Shown here piece by piece: positions 13,913 to 14,508 of a stretch of DNA of 14,508 nt. A program made the translations under genes and the position numbers. This stretch comes from Spirochaetaceae bacterium (lineage in GTDB: Bacteria > Spirochaetota > Spirochaetia > DSM-2461): contig QKAI01000110.1 of the NCBI GenBank assembly GCA_003246505.1, positions 1-14,508 of the forward strand, read 5' to 3'. Position 1 is the stretch's first letter; the number at the start of each line of letters is the position of its first letter. Below the pieces are notes generated by a model. That model was given only the letters and a program-made list of their open reading frames with translations, ran no database searches and had not been told where the DNA came from.

Positions 13913-14508
13913 TGAGCGGCCGATCCCTGTTTTTTCTTCTCATCGGTTTTTCCGCCTCCCTCGCCGCTCTCCAATGGCCCGTGGAGGAACCGGAGCTGCT
14001 CTACGGCTTCGGTTCTCCCTCCGGCGAAGGGGTGACCACCGACATGGGGCTCACCGGAAAGGACAACACGGTCAGGCCATTTCAGGAGGGGGAGATCATT
14101 TTCCTCACCCGGGGTGGCAGCGGCACGTCGATGACCGGAAAGGGCGTGGTCGTCCTGGAACATGAGAACGGCTTCCGCTCCTGTTACGGAAGGATCGATC
14201 CGGTCATGGATCTGGAGAACCGTTCCTACCTCCACGAGGGGGACTCCCTGGGGACGGCCCCGGGGGGGGTGGCCTTTTCGGTCCGGGACAGCAAGATGAA
14301 CCGCTGGGTCAATCCCTTCCTCATGTTTTCCGTCCGGGACGATAGCATCAAGCCCGAGGTGGAGGAGGTTCTCCTGGAACAGAATGGCAGGACCTTTCCC
14401 CTCTCCGCCGAATCCTCCCTCCCCGCGGGAAACTACCGTCTCCTCCTCCGGGTTTCCGACAGAATGCATGCGGGAGGGGTGGCACTGCTTCCCTACACGA
14501 TCAAGATC
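13912..14508 (+). CDS. Exported M23/LytM-like protein, apparently without catalytic residues; 3'-truncated
   Basis: The first 199 codons are open to the window end; the stop lies beyond. A signal peptide (MSGRSLFFLLIGFSASLAA, cut near there) precedes a domain that follows the M23/LytM fold pattern. The recognisable parts are the start GEGVTTDMGLTGKDNTVRPFQEGEIIFL, GVVVLEHENGFRSCYGRID, LHEGDSLGTAPGG and VAFSVRDSKMNRWVNPFLM. In active M23 peptidases these blocks carry zinc ligands (H...D in the first, HxH in the last, typically LHFEVR). Here the first block has Thr and Gly, and the last reads VAFSVR, so the ligands are missing. It resembles degenerate LytM proteins such as EnvC or NlpD, which regulate amidases rather than cut peptidoglycan. 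A further beta domain (from about residue 150, KPEVEEVLLEQNG) follows. Start ATG 13912 overlaps the upstream TGA. M23-like fold assignment is moderately sure; loss of activity is an inference. Confidence 0.65.
   Translation, partial: MSGRSLFFLLIGFSASLAALQWPVEEPELLYGFGSPSGEGVTTDMGLTGKDNTVRPFQEGEIIFLTRGGSGTSMTGKGVVVLEHENGFRSCYGRIDPVMDLENRSYLHEGDSLGTAPGGVAFSVRDSKMNRWVNPFLMFSVRDDSIKPEVEEVLLEQNGRTFPLSAESSLPAGNYRLLLRVSDRMHAGGVALLPYTIKI

Noticed and set aside
1..14508. Mobile elements, CRISPR arrays, defence systems, tRNA or rRNA genes, riboswitches
   Set aside because: None seen. There are no transposases, integrases, repeat-spacer patterns or long intergenic leaders; the largest gap is 104 nt.

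Overview
This GC-rich, tightly packed window has no mobile elements, CRISPR arrays, tRNA or rRNA genes. The gene content suggests a free-living, motile, diderm bacterium of the Spirochaetes (Spirochaetales/Treponema relatives). The pointers are a lolC-lolD-lolE lipoprotein release operon, a PEGA-domain envelope protein, CheY-like and CheW chemotaxis proteins, and a cheW / aminotransferase-like / nadK / recN gene order that I recall from Treponema. The order is recalled, not checked, and the lineage is an inference.

Region 1 (1-7352, + strand) reads as one long operon. It holds the 3' end of prfB (release factor 2), a single-domain CheY-like response regulator, an exported PEGA-domain protein with two C-terminal membrane segments, ftsY (SRP receptor), an exported repeat protein of unknown function, then lolC, lolD and lolE. 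Genes overlap by 4-20 nt or lie at most about 20 nt apart, so co-transcription and translational coupling are likely. The theme is protein synthesis, membrane targeting and lipoprotein sorting, with two uncharacterised exported proteins alongside.

Region 2 (7353-12373, + strand) starts after a 104-nt AT-rich gap that carries a good sigma-70-type promoter with an UP-element-like A-tract. It contains cheW, a DegT-family protein whose PLP lysine position is a histidine, nadK (NAD kinase), recN (DNA repair SMC-like ATPase) and a charged helical protein of unknown function.

Region 3 (12375-14508) holds cdd (cytidine deaminase, - strand), which ends one base from the end of region 2. It is divergent from a pair of + strand genes: a membrane-anchored beta-propeller-like protein and a degenerate M23/LytM-like exported protein cut by the window end. 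The 83-nt gap between them carries two face-to-face promoter candidates that share one symmetric -10 element.

The most interesting points are the Lys-to-His DegT-family protein, the bidirectional promoter, the probable M23 pseudopeptidase, and the unknown exported protein between ftsY and lolC. No clearly new multi-gene system is evident; most of the window is housekeeping.
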